DNA from: Paenisporosarcina sp. OV554
Lineage (GTDB): Bacteria > Bacillota > Bacilli > Bacillales_A > Planococcaceae
Assembly (NCBI RefSeq): GCF_003058165.1
Contig: NZ_QBUC01000012.1
Location: 35,294 to 99,293, forward strand
Direction of reading: 5' to 3'
Length of the DNA stretch: 64,000 nt
Shown in pieces: positions 26,480 to 36,253 of the stretch. The notes under the pieces are model-generated. The model searched no databases and was not told the DNA's origin. It worked only from the letters and a program-made list of their open reading frames with translations. The translations under genes were made by a program, and so were the position numbers. Numbering within the stretch: the first letter of the stretch is position 1; the number at the start of each line of letters is the position of its first letter.

Positions 26480-27877
26480 TTAAAGAGAACGTCTCTGGAT
26501 TTTTTTTCCGTCAAATGAAAATATAATGGGTCTATTTTCAACATATGTTTCCATATGCACAGGGCGTCCCCATAATTGAAAAATATATGGAAGTACATTT
26601 TCTAAATAACGAGGATCTAGTTCAGTCCCCTCGTAGCCATGTTTTAAATACAATTCACCATTTCGTGAATAATCTCCATTTTCAACGACGATGTATGGAA
26701 AACTTCCATTTACTCTCATGGAAACTAGTTGGTCTCTAACATTTTCATAATCTTTATCAGTAATTTGATAATTCCCGCTTTTTTTCTCAAACAAATAGAG
26801 GTCTTCTTGCTTCACTAATTCTTTTGTTAAATAATTTCGAATGAAAGAAATATCCGACTCGATTTCTCTTACTTCAAACATTTTATCTCTGCCAGATTTC
26901 AGCTTAACTCCAAGTTTCATCATCTCTTTTGTTGGATGATCGTATCGCTTTTCAATGTCTTCAAAAATTTTCAAACCTAAATAATATGGATTAATAGTTG
27001 TTGTCGATGGCTGAACAACATTTGCATTTAATGTTGCAAATTCGATTGTTTCGTCAGTTGTTAAATCCATTTCCCTTAGTATTCGTTGATGCCAGAAGGT
27101 TGCCCATCCTTCATTCATGATTTTTGTTTCTAATTGCGGCCAAAAATAGAGCATTTCCTCTCGCATCATGGTTAAGATATCACGTTGCCAGTCTTCTAGT
27201 TCACGACTGTATTCTTCTATAAATAGTAAAAGATCTTTTTCGGGCTTAGGTGGGAATTTTTTTCTATTTTGTGGGATGCTTTTATTATCAATTACTGGTT
27301 GACCTATGTTCCATAAATCATCGTAAGGAGTCTTCCTAACAAGCTCTTCTTCTTCTTCATCTAAATTGTAGTCTGGTAGTTTGGGTCTGATAATAGAAGG
27401 ATCAATATGTTCTTGAATAGCTAAAACAGCGTCTAAAAAACTTTCAACTTCATCTTTCCCATAAATCATTTCATAGCTCGCGATTCGTTCAGCAGTTGCC
27501 GTCATGCTTTCCACCATATCACGTCTCGTATTTGAAAATCGGACGTTGTTCTTGAAAAAATCGCAGTGAGCAAGGACATGGGCAATGATGAGTTTATTTT
27601 GCATAAGACTGTTGGTATCAAGCAAAAATGCATAACAAGGATTTGAATTAATAACAAGCTCGTAAATTTGACTTAAGCCAAAATCGTATTGCAGCTTCAT
27701 CTTATGAAATTGTTTTCCAAAGCTCCAATGCGTAAAACGTGTCGGCATACCGTACGCACCAAACGTATAAATAATATCAGCTGGACAAATTTCATAACGC
27801 ATCGGATAATAATCAAGGCCAAATCCAGATGCAATTTCCGTAATCTCAGCTATAGCATGATGAATGTTTTTTTCCAT
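26480..27877 (-). CDS. spoVR: SpoVR family sporulation protein
   Basis: About 465 aa from the ATG at 27877, which has GGAGGG 9 nt before it (the longest frame adds 14 residues). SpoVR landmarks are [60 protein letters not shown] and [13 protein letters not shown]. In Bacillus SpoVR is needed for normal spore cortex; the exact reaction is unsettled. It is the last gene of a three-gene operon with yhbH and prkA. Related trios (yeaG-yeaH-ycgB) exist in enterobacteria, pointing to a conserved functional unit. Confidence 0.93.
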   Translation of the reverse strand: MEKNIHHAIAEITEIASGFGLDYYPMRYEICPADIIYTFGAYGMPTRFTHWSFGKQFHKMKLQYDFGLSQIYELVINSNPCYAFLLDTNSLMQNKLIIAHVLAHCDFFKNNVRFSNTRRDMVESMTATAERIASYEMIYGKDEVESFLDAVLAIQEHIDPSIIRPKLPDYNLDEEEEELVRKTPYDDLWNIGQPVIDNKSIPQNRKKFPPKPEKDLLLFIEEYSRELEDWQRDILTMMREEMLYFWPQLETKIMNEGWATFWHQRILREMDLTTDETIEFATLNANVVQPSTTTINPYYLGLKIFEDIEKRYDHPTKEMMKLGVKLKSGRDKMFEVREIESDISFIRNYLTKELVKQEDLYLFEKKSGNYQITDKDYENVRDQLVSMRVNGSFPYIVVENGDYSRNGELYLKHGYEGTELDPRYLENVLPYIFQLWGRPVHMETYVENRPIIFSFDGKKIQRRSL

Positions 27878-27934
27878 GAACTCAATCCCTCCGAGTGTAC
27901 TTTTCATAGACTGGCACAATGCACATCACTCGGC

Positions 27935-29110
27935 TCATACTGGAGCTTGATCTGGTTGAAAGAAGCTTTTCAGTGCATCATATACGTTGTTTTTTTCTTT
28001 CAATACATAATGACGAAATTTTGGATTCGATATGTTTTTATATGTGGACATTAATGTAGAATAACGGCTATGTGCATTTACTTCCCCATAACCAAACATA
28101 CTCGACACCTCCATTAGTTCATTTACAAGTTTTATACATTTCTCATTATCGCTTGGCATGTTTTCTCCATCAGAAAAGTGCACAGGATAAATATTATAAC
28201 GTGAAGGACTGTATTTTTGCTGAATAAGTTCTAATGCTTTTAGATAAGCAGAAGAACAAGTTGTTCCACCGCTCTCTCCTTTTGTGAAAAAATCATCTTC
28301 AGATACAACTTTTGCTAATGTATGATGAGCGATGAATTCAATTTCGACTGTTCCATATCTTGAACGTAAAAATTTAGTCATCCAGAAAAAGAAACTTCTT
28401 GCCATATATTTTTCAAAAGCCCCCATGGAAGCACTAGTATCCATCATCGCAAGAACAACAGCTTTTGATTCAGGTTTTACGACATCATTCCATGTTTTGA
28501 AGCGCAGGTCTTCATTATGAATGGGTGAAATTTCAGCTTTACCTTTCATTGCATTTCTTTTAATTGCCGTTAATATTGTGGTCTTTTTATCAATATTCCC
28601 CATCAGGCCTTTTTTTCGAATATCATTAAAATCAATTTTATCTGTTGTGATTTCAGCTTGTTCTTTTTGCTTTAAATTTGGTAATTCCAGCTCTTTAAAA
28701 AGGACCTCTTCCAACTCAGCCATAGTTATTTCCGCTTCGGTAAAATCTTCTCCCGCTTGATCACCGGCTTTCTTCCCTTTACCAGAACCGCTTTCTCCTT
28801 TTTCTGATCCTCTAGCGACTACATCCCCTACTTTACTATCTCCATCGCCTTGGCCTACATGTTTTGATTTATCGTAATTGTACCGGATTTTGTATTCATC
28901 CAATGAACGAATTGGAATTTTAATTACATCTCGTCCATTTGACATAATAATACTTTCCTCACTAATTAAATCCGGCAAATTATTCTTAATAGCTTCTTTT
29001 ACTTTGTCTATATGACGTTGTTGATCTTGATGTCCTTTGCGATGGAGAGACCAGTTTTCCTGTGAGATGACATAATGATTTTCTTGTTTGTCGTTCATTT
29101 CCATCCACAC
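27935..29110 (-). CDS. yhbH: YhbH, DUF444/VWA sporulation protein
   Basis: A DUF444 family member of 391 aa. The N-terminal [20 protein letters not shown] and [19 protein letters not shown] are family marks. A low-complexity [14 protein letters not shown] linker follows, then a VWA-like domain with MIDAS sequence [14 protein letters not shown]. Partner of PrkA and SpoVR; in B. subtilis it affects sporulation. It lies 57 nt before the spoVR start. The start is probably the methionine of MEMNDKQE or the first MWMEM. Confidence 0.93.
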   Translation of the reverse strand: MWMEMNDKQENHYVISQENWSLHRKGHQDQQRHIDKVKEAIKNNLPDLISEESIIMSNGRDVIKIPIRSLDEYKIRYNYDKSKHVGQGDGDSKVGDVVARGSEKGESGSGKGKKAGDQAGEDFTEAEITMAELEEVLFKELELPNLKQKEQAEITTDKIDFNDIRKKGLMGNIDKKTTILTAIKRNAMKGKAEISPIHNEDLRFKTWNDVVKPESKAVVLAMMDTSASMGAFEKYMARSFFFWMTKFLRSRYGTVEIEFIAHHTLAKVVSEDDFFTKGESGGTTCSSAYLKALELIQQKYSPSRYNIYPVHFSDGENMPSDNEKCIKLVNELMEVSSMFGYGEVNAHSRYSTLMSTYKNISNPKFRHYVLKEKNNVYDALKSFFQPDQAPV

Positions 29111-29194
29111 CCATCTCTTATTAGAAAGTTTTTAATTTCCTTATACTATGCTATGGCAGGTAAGTTATTGCCATCACCTTATAAATAAAAAAAA

Positions 29195-29220
29195 CAAGAC
29201 TAATAAAAAAATTAGTCTTG
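29195..29220 (-). terminator. Hairpin between prkA and yhbH
   Basis: CAAGACTAAT pairs with ATTAGTCTTG (6-nt A/T loop), followed on the minus strand by TTTTTTTTATTT. A clear terminator shape inside the cluster, so yhbH-spoVR may be read partly by read-through or from their own promoter. Confidence 0.7.
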
Positions 29221-29242
29221 TCTTCCAACTTTAGGTACTTCC

Positions 29243-31138
29243 TTATCGATTTAGCAGGCTACCGACGTAACGTAATAATTCATTTGCTGAAGTCGAATTA
29301 TAACCATGTTCATCAATAAGTCTTGCAACTACTTCATTAACCTTTTTAAGATGAGATTCATCAGGTGTTTTGGATGAAGTGGTAATTTTGACGACGTCTT
29401 TTAAGTCCGCAAACAGTTTCTTTTGAATGGCTTCACGAAGACGTTCATGGGAATTGTATTCAAAACGTTTGCCTTTTCTTGCATAGGCAGAAAGGCGAAT
29501 GAGAATCTCTTCTCTGAATGCTTTTTTCGCATTTTCAGAAATACCAATCTGTTCTTCGATAGAACGCATTAATTTTTCATCTGGATTCATTTCTTCCCCG
29601 GTAAGAGGGTCTCTGAGTTTATTTTTATTACAAAATGCCTCTACATTATCAAGATAGTTATCCATTAATGTAATCGCAGATTCTTCATAAGAATAGACAA
29701 AGGCTTTTTGTATTTCTTTTTTAGCAATTTCATCATATTCTTTTCTCGCGACTGCAATATAATTTAGGTATTTTTCACGATTCTCTTGAGAAATGGAGGC
29801 GTGTTGATCAAGTCCATCCTTCAGTGCACGTAATACGTCCAGTGCATTAATCGAAGGAACTTCCTTCCGAATCATGGCCGAAGAAATTCGATTGATTACA
29901 TAACGCGGATCAATGCCGTTCATACCTTCGTTTGGAAATTCTTTATTTAATTCCTCAACGTCAATTTGATTAAATCCTTCTACACTTTCACCATCGTATA
30001 GACGCATTTTTTTCACAATATCAATCCCTTGTTTTTTAGGGACTTCGAGTCTGGTTAATATAGAAAAAATAGCAGCTGCTCTCAGTGCATGTGGAGCAAT
30101 ATGAACATGATTCATGTCACTATCACGAATCATTTTTTCATAAATACGTTCCTCCTGACTCACTTTAAGATTATATGGAATCGGCATAACGATAATTCTA
30201 GAGTGAAGTGCTTCATTCTTTTTATTGGAAATAAATGAACGGTACTCGGTTTCATTTGTATGGGCTACAATCATCTCATCTGCACTGATTAATGCAAACC
30301 TGCCAGCTTTAAAATTACCTTCTTGCGTTAACGATAATAAATGCCAAAGAAACTTTTCATCCAGTTTCAAAATTTCTTGAAATTCCATTATTCCCCGATT
30401 CGCTTTATTCAACTCGCCGTCAAATCGGTATGCTCGAGGATCAGATTCTGATCCAAACTCAGCGATTGTTGAAAAATCTATACTTCCCGTTAAATCGGCG
30501 ATATCTTGTGATTTCGGATCCGATGGTGTAAAAGTTCCAATCCCAACTCGTTTATCCTCTGAGAATAAAATACGCTCAACCAGCACATCCTCAATACGTC
30601 CTCCATATTCCTTTTCAAGTCTCATCGTATTTAATGGAGACAAACTCCCCTCAATGCGAATGCCGTATTCTTCAGTAAAATCAGCACGCAAATGTTGAGG
30701 AATTAAATGTAGAGGATCTTCATGCATCGGACATCCCTTAATGGCGTAAACCGCTCCATCATCTGTCTTAGAATAGCTTTCAAGTCCTCTTTTCAACAAT
30801 GTCACAATGGACGATTTCCCTCCACTTACCGGTCCCATGAGTAAGAGAATGCGTTTACGAACATCCAGCCTTTTGGCTGCAGGGTGAAAATACTCCTCTA
30901 CAAGTCTTTCAATTGACGTTTCAAGTCCAAATATTTCTTCTCCAAAAAAGTGGTACAGTTTCTGCCCATTTCTTTCCGTTAAACCAGAGCTACTAATCAT
31001 ATTATATACACGTGAATGAGCCATCTGGGCAACAATTGGTCTTTCTCTCACAATGGCTAAGTAATCAGCAAACGTACCTTCCCACTTAAGTTCATGTTCT
31101 TCTTTCCGGTATCTCTTCACCTTATTTAAAATGTCCAT
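29243..31138 (-). CDS. prkA: PrkA serine protein kinase / AAA+ protein
   Basis: About 631 aa from the ATG at 31138, preferred because TGGAGG is 7 nt before it (11 residues shorter than the longest frame). The N-terminal PrkA AAA domain has Walker A MGPVSGGKSS and the segments YAIKGCPMHEDPLHLIP and RGIMEFQEILKLDEKFLWHLLSLTQEGNFK. The C-terminal kinase-like domain follows. PrkA phosphorylates a ~60-kDa protein in B. subtilis, is sporulation-related, and has been proposed to act as a protease. The head gene of the trio, about 130 nt upstream of yhbH. Confidence 0.95.
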   Translation of the reverse strand: MDILNKVKRYRKEEHELKWEGTFADYLAIVRERPIVAQMAHSRVYNMISSSGLTERNGQKLYHFFGEEIFGLETSIERLVEEYFHPAAKRLDVRKRILLLMGPVSGGKSSIVTLLKRGLESYSKTDDGAVYAIKGCPMHEDPLHLIPQHLRADFTEEYGIRIEGSLSPLNTMRLEKEYGGRIEDVLVERILFSEDKRVGIGTFTPSDPKSQDIADLTGSIDFSTIAEFGSESDPRAYRFDGELNKANRGIMEFQEILKLDEKFLWHLLSLTQEGNFKAGRFALISADEMIVAHTNETEYRSFISNKKNEALHSRIIVMPIPYNLKVSQEERIYEKMIRDSDMNHVHIAPHALRAAAIFSILTRLEVPKKQGIDIVKKMRLYDGESVEGFNQIDVEELNKEFPNEGMNGIDPRYVINRISSAMIRKEVPSINALDVLRALKDGLDQHASISQENREKYLNYIAVARKEYDEIAKKEIQKAFVYSYEESAITLMDNYLDNVEAFCNKNKLRDPLTGEEMNPDEKLMRSIEEQIGISENAKKAFREEILIRLSAYARKGKRFEYNSHERLREAIQKKLFADLKDVVKITTSSKTPDESHLKKVNEVVARLIDEHGYNSTSANELLRYVGSLLNR

Positions 31139-31373
31139 CCTATTCCCTCCAGTAGGGTTTGGTTTATTCATAGTATGAAAGGAGACAACTTATGATACCG
31201 ATACTTTTTAGATATAAGGTAAATCATTTTCGCAAAAAACGAAGAAGTATCCACTAAAAAATGTTATTCACTTATTAAAAATTTCTTTCAAATATTTAAT
31301 TTAAGTTAAATACATTTTTACGTCTTTTTGAACCATGTTAAGGAGGTACGATATAGTTGAGAGGGGTTTTTTT

Positions 31374-31571
31374 ATGGACAAAGATAAACTAAATGGAGCT
31401 TTTAAAAATTCAGGTTCAATGCAACAAACATCAAAAAACGCGAGACCACGGCCTAGCCAAGGAAAAGAAGAGATTTCTTTAGAGTTAGCTGAATTAGGGA
31501 ATTTGAAACCAAAACACGAACCGATGACTCCTAATCAGCGCAAAAAGACTGAAGCAGAAAAAACATATTAA
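31374..31571 (+). CDS. Small hydrophilic protein of unknown function
   Basis: About 65 aa from the ATG at 31374 (MDKDKLNGAFKNSGSMQQ), preceded by GAGAGGGG. The longer frame from 31335 lacks a site of its own. The strong AAGGAGG at 31340 fits instead a TTG at 31357, which opens only an 11-codon out-of-frame leader ending at a TAA, so leader-type control is conceivable. It is charged and Lys-rich without cysteines; no family recognised. Confidence 0.5.
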   Translation: MDKDKLNGAFKNSGSMQQTSKNARPRPSQGKEEISLELAELGNLKPKHEPMTPNQRKKTEAEKTY

Positions 31572-31723
31572 TCTAAAGGGTATCAGATTCGGGCACAACC
31601 TAGAGTTGTGTCCAATCCTGTACCATACATATGTATTATGTAGATCAATTTGTTCTCCATTCTTAAACTACAGTTTTAGTTCCTCGGTAAATTATCTCGC
31701 GTTTTCCAAATTATCAGTGATAT

Positions 31724-32821
31724 TTAATTCAGTTCTCTCATTTTTTCATCAATCAGTTTAAACACATGGTTTACTTTTTCTTTTGGTAAAGCCGCATATT
31801 GATCGCCAATACTTACTTCGTAAGAACACGCTTCCTCAGTTGTTTCTCTTAAATAGCTGGTTAAACCAATACCTGTTGTCTCATAGATTTCTATCAATAC
31901 CGATTCCATTTGCTCTTTTGGGGCATGAAAATGCACATGAAACATATTTGAAACAGGCTCCATCGGCAAAGTTGAAATTGCATGACATGAGTTGAAAAGT
32001 TCAGCAAGTTCTTTCGCATCTTCATAATACTGATTCATTTTCTGTGACCGTTGATCAAAAAAATAATCAGCACTGATGATGTACGGATAAAGGCTGATTA
32101 AGTCCCCACCATGGCGTCTTTTCCATACTTTCGATTCCTCGGTAAAGTCTTGATCACCCGCAAGAATTGCTCCTGCTATCCCACCAATTCCTTTATAAAC
32201 CGAAATATAAACACTATCAAATAAACTGCAAATCTCAACAACAGTTTTATTATAATATGGAACAATCTCGAGAAGTCGTGCACCATCTAAATGCAACTTA
32301 ATTCCCTTATCCCTACAATAACTTGAAATCTTTTCAAGCGTTTCGTAATCAGGTAATTGACCACCAATTTCACGTTGAGGTAATTCGAGCAGTAAGCATG
32401 AGATTTCCTCTTCCATGGTAATTACATCTTCCAATTCAATCACTCGAGTTTTATCTGCCAGCAACACAGTCTCAATGTGATGCAATTCTTTTAATCCATC
32501 TTCCTCATGAATTTCTAAGTGACATAATGGATGATATGCAACTTTTCTTATTCCTTTTTTATCACACCATATGCGTAATGCGATTTGCTGTGCCATTGTT
32601 CCACTTGGAAAAAAGACGGCCCTTTGTTTCCCTAAATAAGCAGCCATTTTGTCTTGAAAATCTTCGATAATTTTCCCTTTACCATATATATCACTTTCCT
32701 GTTCACCATCAACTGCTTGAAATGCCTCTTTTAGAATGTGAATATCTCTTTTCCCATGACCAGCCATCTGATACTTCGTTTGTTTAAATGCTTCAAATAA
32801 AGAATTTTTTTTGTTCAACAT
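31724..32821 (-). CDS. Threonine aldolase-family beta-eliminating lyase (PLP)
   Basis: A fold type I PLP enzyme of 365 aa. AVFFPSGTMAQQIALRIWCDKKG, ISCLLLELPQREIGGQ and KLHLDGARLLEIVPYY are family segments, and the PLP lysine is in SVYISVYKGIGGIAGAILAG. Expected to split L-threonine/L-allo-threonine to glycine and acetaldehyde (LtaE type); sequence alone does not separate it from related lyases. Monocistronic, with an AAGGGGG site. Confidence 0.82.
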   Translation of the reverse strand: MLNKKNSLFEAFKQTKYQMAGHGKRDIHILKEAFQAVDGEQESDIYGKGKIIEDFQDKMAAYLGKQRAVFFPSGTMAQQIALRIWCDKKGIRKVAYHPLCHLEIHEEDGLKELHHIETVLLADKTRVIELEDVITMEEEISCLLLELPQREIGGQLPDYETLEKISSYCRDKGIKLHLDGARLLEIVPYYNKTVVEICSLFDSVYISVYKGIGGIAGAILAGDQDFTEESKVWKRRHGGDLISLYPYIISADYFFDQRSQKMNQYYEDAKELAELFNSCHAISTLPMEPVSNMFHVHFHAPKEQMESVLIEIYETTGIGLTSYLRETTEEACSYEVSIGDQYAALPKEKVNHVFKLIDEKMRELN

Positions 32822-32854
32822 TTCAAAGACCCCCTTTTATAATTTATTTTTTAT

Positions 32855-33553
32855 TTAGTACTTCCATCTATAATGTCCTGCGATTGGAGTTTTAAAAGAA
32901 GACAGTTTCACCTCAGCTGCAAATGGTCGGATATTGTGAATAAAATATGGTGTTCCATCCTCAACACGCTTGTCTGAAACGATTCCTGTATGATGGAAAC
33001 CTTTTTCTAAAAACACGACGATATCTCCTGGTTGCCACTGCTCTAAATTTTCAATATTACCAGATATTAATTCAGTCGTTAAAGATTGAGCATAGCGTTT
33101 TAAGTAAACGTCTTGATTTGGAACTCGTCTAAAATCGATATTAGGATCAGGCTTGCCATTTACTCTTGAATATAGATTGGTGTGCTTATTAATATCTAAA
33201 TCTATAACATCCTTTAAGATGATTCCAGCACCTTTTAAACCACGCCAAATAACGTCCGTACATACTCCTTCATCGTCTGGAGGGTATCCTCCATCATAGT
33301 AACCACTTTTATAATTGGTACGATTCTCAACTTCTTTCCTAGCTGAATTTACGATATCAATTGGATCAGCAATTGAATTGTCGTTACTATCGACCAAAGA
33401 ATAGGCTTCAGGTACATGAACAACCTGTTCCTAAGGACGGTCAATGTGAATGCCAATAGTGTTCAGGATAATTCCACCTTTAAAGAAATATACAAATACA
33501 AGGAAACTAATGAACGTTACAGAACTAAGAAAAAGAAAACTTCTTTTTCTCAT
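32855..33553 (-). pseudogene. DUF1287 protein gene interrupted by an in-frame TAG
   Basis: From the ATG at 33553 (AGGTGA upstream) the frame reads MRKRSFLFLSSVTFISFLVF, a signal anchor, to codon 41, which is TAG (33431-33433). It then continues without frame change (EQVVHVPEAYSLVDSNDNS) into a normal DUF1287 domain: GYPPDDEGVCTDVIWRGLKGAG, WQPGDIVVFLEKGFHHTGIV and HNIRPFAAEVK. A shorter version could begin at the TTG at 33397, but it would lack the secretion signal. Probably a recent nonsense mutation or sequencing error. DUF1287 proteins resemble NlpC/P60-type amidases with Cys/His. Confidence 0.75.
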
Positions 33554-33745
33554 GATTAATTTCACCTCAACGTCGTTGATGAATTTTCAATCACTGGTTA
33601 TGGTGTAAAAAGATGAGCTCAACAAGGTACATCCAATCACTCAAAAAAACGTGGAGAAAATGGAACCATACATTACAATTCAATAGAGTCCAATGATTCT
33701 CCTTTAAACGGATTTGATCTGTAACTTCTCTTTTTCCAAACGCAA
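33554..33745. other. Intergenic stretch without a clear gene
   Basis: No convincing gene. A plus-strand open run of about 37 codons (AQQGTSNHSKKRGENGTIHY onward) has no start and no recognised family; it could be a remnant. Confidence 0.25.
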
Positions 33746-33780
33746 AAAGCACCACAACCTTTCGACTGTTGTGGTGCTTT
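33746..33780. terminator. Terminator after the lipoprotein gene
   Basis: AAAGCACCACAAC pairs with GTTGTGGTGCTTT across a 9-nt loop; T-rich tract on both strands. It is about 110 nt after the stop at 33892. Confidence 0.7.
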
Positions 33781-33891
33781 ATTTATATTGAAAGTGTATT
33801 TCTACACTGCATTTGAATTTTAGCAAGATATTAAGAGATGTCATTTGAAAATAACGCCAGATAATTCAATTACAACCGATGTAGACAGATT

Positions 33892-34371
33892 TTATTCTAT
33901 TTTTACATCATTTTCTTCAGCAAGGGCATCAAGTTTATTTTGATAGTCCCTAATCATAGTTCTAGCTTCAGTAAGTTTTGCATTTGCTTCATTGATTTTT
34001 TCTGAATCTTGCTCTTCAATTGCCGTAAGAATGGTTAAGAAACCACTGTTTTGGATATTGACAGCTTCAATATAAATTTCGTGTATTTTAGTTAATTCTT
34101 CAGTTTCTATTTCTATTTTCTCTAAATTATCAATAAAAACTCGATATTTTGGAATAACTTCATATAATATTGTGTAGTACATCGTTTCATCATCTGTATA
34201 GTTAGGACCTGAAACACTATCGTATAATGCAACTGCCTCAAATTCTTGCTCGGAAAGTGACGGCAAGCTCTCATTCATATACGTTAATAAATCTTCCTCT
34301 ATAGGGTTACTTCCACAGCCCGCTAACAAAGATATCAGTAACCCAAACACCACTAAAACCTTAAATTTCAT
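33892..34371 (-). CDS. Putative lipoprotein
   Basis: About 159 aa from the ATG at 34371, with AAAGGGG before it. The lipoprotein signal is MKFKVLVVFGLLISLLAGC (lipobox LAGC). The mature part is helical and acidic (SLSEQEFEAVALYDSVSG, KLTEARTMIRDYQNKLDAL). Possibly a four-helix bundle seen in several Bacillus lipoproteins of unknown function. Confidence 0.75.
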   Translation of the reverse strand: MKFKVLVVFGLLISLLAGCGSNPIEEDLLTYMNESLPSLSEQEFEAVALYDSVSGPNYTDDETMYYTILYEVIPKYRVFIDNLEKIEIETEELTKIHEIYIEAVNIQNSGFLTILTAIEEQDSEKINEANAKLTEARTMIRDYQNKLDALAEENDVKIE

Positions 34372-34534
34372 TAACATCCCCTTTCTACAATTTCATATTA
34401 TTCTTCGACAATTAATTGTGGCACTGTCGTTATGAAATTCCCCCTTCAAATTACACTATTTATTCTGTTTTTGTTTAAGCGTGCAACTTAAGTGGTATGT
34501 AGTGTAATAAGCTATAAATAATGGAGGGATTACT

Positions 34535-34858
34535 TTGACAGTAAAACTAACAGTAGAAAATGCAGTGCAGGCGAAAACAGAAATTGAAAAGTTAGAAGCG
34601 CAAGGATTTACTCATGATGATATTTATATCTTTGCACATGATAAAGATCGCTCAAAACATATAACAGATGCTCTGGACACGGAAAGTGTCGGTGTGAAAG
34701 AGCAAGGCTTACTCGACAGCATGAAAAATATTACAAGCTCACGTGGTGATGAACTGCGTACCAAAATGGCGTCGGTTGGTTTAACCGTTAAAGAGGCAGA
34801 ACAATACGAAAAAGAACTCGATAAAGGGAAACTTGTCTTAATCGCATACAAAAAATAA
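34535..34858 (+). CDS. General stress protein 17M-like (YflT domain)
   Basis: Length 107 aa, TTG start with GGAGGGAT. The N-terminus TVENAVQAKTEIEKLEAQGFTHDDIYIFAHDKDRSKHITDAL is the YflT/heat-induced stress protein signature, and the C-terminal VGLTVKEAEQYEKELDKGKLVLIAYKK is also typical. Relatives are sigma-B regulon members; no sigma-B promoter was clear by eye. Confidence 0.85.
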   Translation: MTVKLTVENAVQAKTEIEKLEAQGFTHDDIYIFAHDKDRSKHITDALDTESVGVKEQGLLDSMKNITSSRGDELRTKMASVGLTVKEAEQYEKELDKGKLVLIAYKK

Positions 34859-34871
34859 ATAAGTAAATGAC

Positions 34872-34908
34872 AAAGGACATCTCACGGCTAACGCCTGAGA
34901 TGTCCTTT
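34872..34908 (+). terminator. Terminator of the yflT-like gene
   Basis: AAAGGACATCTCA pairs with TGAGATGTCCTTT over an 11-nt loop, then ATTCG. Confidence 0.75.
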
Positions 34909-34943
34909 ATTCGTTTGAAATGGCATAAGAAAAGCACCCTTAA

Positions 34944-35111
34944 CTATGCATTGCGACCGTTATCGAGACAATATTTATTCTGCAATTCTACCAGGACAAA
35001 TGAAAAATCGACTAACTCATTAATTTGACGAAGCATATTATATTTCGGTACTACAATATCGTAAATTGCCATAAATGGACTGAGCGAAAGAGACTGGTGA
35101 TTTGAAATCAT
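34944..35111 (-). pseudogene. IS1182-family transposase, N-terminal fragment
   Basis: A 55-codon remnant, too short for long-ORF lists. It reads MISNHQSLSLSPFMAIYDIV then PKYNMLRQINELVDFSFVLV and KYCLDNGRNA before a TAG. This matches the conserved start of IS1182-type transposases (LSPYMELYDLIVP...NMLRQINELVDFSF...KYCLDNGRNA). Everything downstream of that domain is missing and no terminal repeats were seen, so it is a dead fragment. Confidence 0.85.
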
Positions 35112-35153
35112 TCAAGACACCACCTAAGTAAGTCCTTTTATTATACAAAAGAA

Positions 35154-35191
35154 AAGCCACCCTTTCTCGATAAATCGAGAAAGGGTGGCTT
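35154..35191 (-). terminator. Terminator of the PrsA-like gene
   Basis: AAGCCACCCTTTCTCGA pairs perfectly with TCGAGAAAGGGTGGCTT over a TAAA loop; on the minus strand it runs into TTCTTTTG. Confidence 0.8.
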
Positions 35192-35240
35192 CGGGTACTT
35201 TTTCAGCACCCTCCGCTATGGAAAGTGCTTTCCAATTACA

Positions 35241-36032
35241 TTAAATCTTTAATTCGATTTTCGCATCTGCTTTGAGTTTTTCAACGTGAGCAGCAAATAG
35301 CTCCTGCTGTTGTTGTTGTTCAAGAATTCCTTTGATTTCTTTACTTGCTTCTTCAAGTGGTGGTAGTTTCTGTTCAGTTCCCTCTGCTTGAGCTACAGCT
35401 TGATCATAATAAGCTTGTATCTCTTTGTCGGTTACTTCTTTCGCTGGTGCTACCTTATCTTGATATTTACCAAATACAATAGACTCAGCAATTTGTTCTT
35501 TTAAAGTCTCTTTATCCATTTTTTGTGCTTTAAGAGCTTTAGCCATTGCTTCTTCTCCACCAACTTGTTCTTCGTATGTTGCATACTCTTTATTCACTTC
35601 TTCTTCAGTTGCAGTCAATTTTGCTTCAGTTGCTTTTTGACGGATCAATGTTTGATTAACAAGAGAATCAAGTGTCTGAGTTTTTATTTGTTTAGAAGCT
35701 TCTTTACTAGTTGGATCTTGACCCATTTGTTGCATTTGGCCTTGGATTGACATCAAGGCTTGATTATATTTATCTCCGGTAAGTTTTTCATCATTTACAA
35801 CAGCAACAATCTCACTCTTATCAACTTGCTGCTCATCTAGTTTGGCCTGCATTTTAGCTAACTCTTCTTTAGATGGAGCTTTAGCTTCTTCTTGGCTAGC
35901 ATCTTTTTTTGCTGTTTCTTCCTTAGGTGTTTCTTCTTTTGTTGCTTTATCATCGTCGTTACAAGCAGCTAAACTTAAAGCTAAAGCGCCAGCTACAAAC
36001 GGAAGTAGTATTTTTTTGAATTTCATGTACAT
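35241..36032 (-). CDS. SurA_N/PrsA-like lipoprotein chaperone without a clear parvulin domain
   Basis: About 263 aa. I start it at the ATG at 36032 (AAAGGGG 6 nt before it); the signal ends LALSLAAC (lipobox LAAC). A Lys/Glu-rich linker follows. Then come SurA_N-like segments ESKVAVVNDEKL-like SEIVAVVNDEKLTGDKYNQALM and TLDSLVNQTLIRQKATEAKL, and a C-terminal EEASKEIKGILEQQQQQELFAAHVEKLKADAKI. Canonical PrsA carries a parvulin-type PPIase domain in between; no such motif is visible here. It may act as a surface protein-folding factor. Confidence 0.8.
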   Translation of the reverse strand: MYMKFKKILLPFVAGALALSLAACNDDDKATKEETPKEETAKKDASQEEAKAPSKEELAKMQAKLDEQQVDKSEIVAVVNDEKLTGDKYNQALMSIQGQMQQMGQDPTSKEASKQIKTQTLDSLVNQTLIRQKATEAKLTATEEEVNKEYATYEEQVGGEEAMAKALKAQKMDKETLKEQIAESIVFGKYQDKVAPAKEVTDKEIQAYYDQAVAQAEGTEQKLPPLEEASKEIKGILEQQQQQELFAAHVEKLKADAKIELKI

Positions 36033-36253
36033 GTTATCCCCTTTCATATCTTCATACTCTATTTTTAATTAAAGCCTAGTCTGCATCTTAACGAACATTT
36101 TGGTAAATTTAAACCAAAAGCCCTTCATGACATCAAATTGACATCTATTTGTCATATTAAACAACTCAATAAAGACTGATTAGACGCGCATTAAGTAAAA
36201 AACAGTCATACTTTTGTTACAACATCAATTCCGTGTCATCTAAAGGAGGAACC

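Noticed and set aside
31335..31373. Longer N-terminus of the 31374 gene and an 11-codon TTG leader
   Set aside because: The upstream start has no ribosome site; the leader frame is too short to support as a gene, although its SD is strong.
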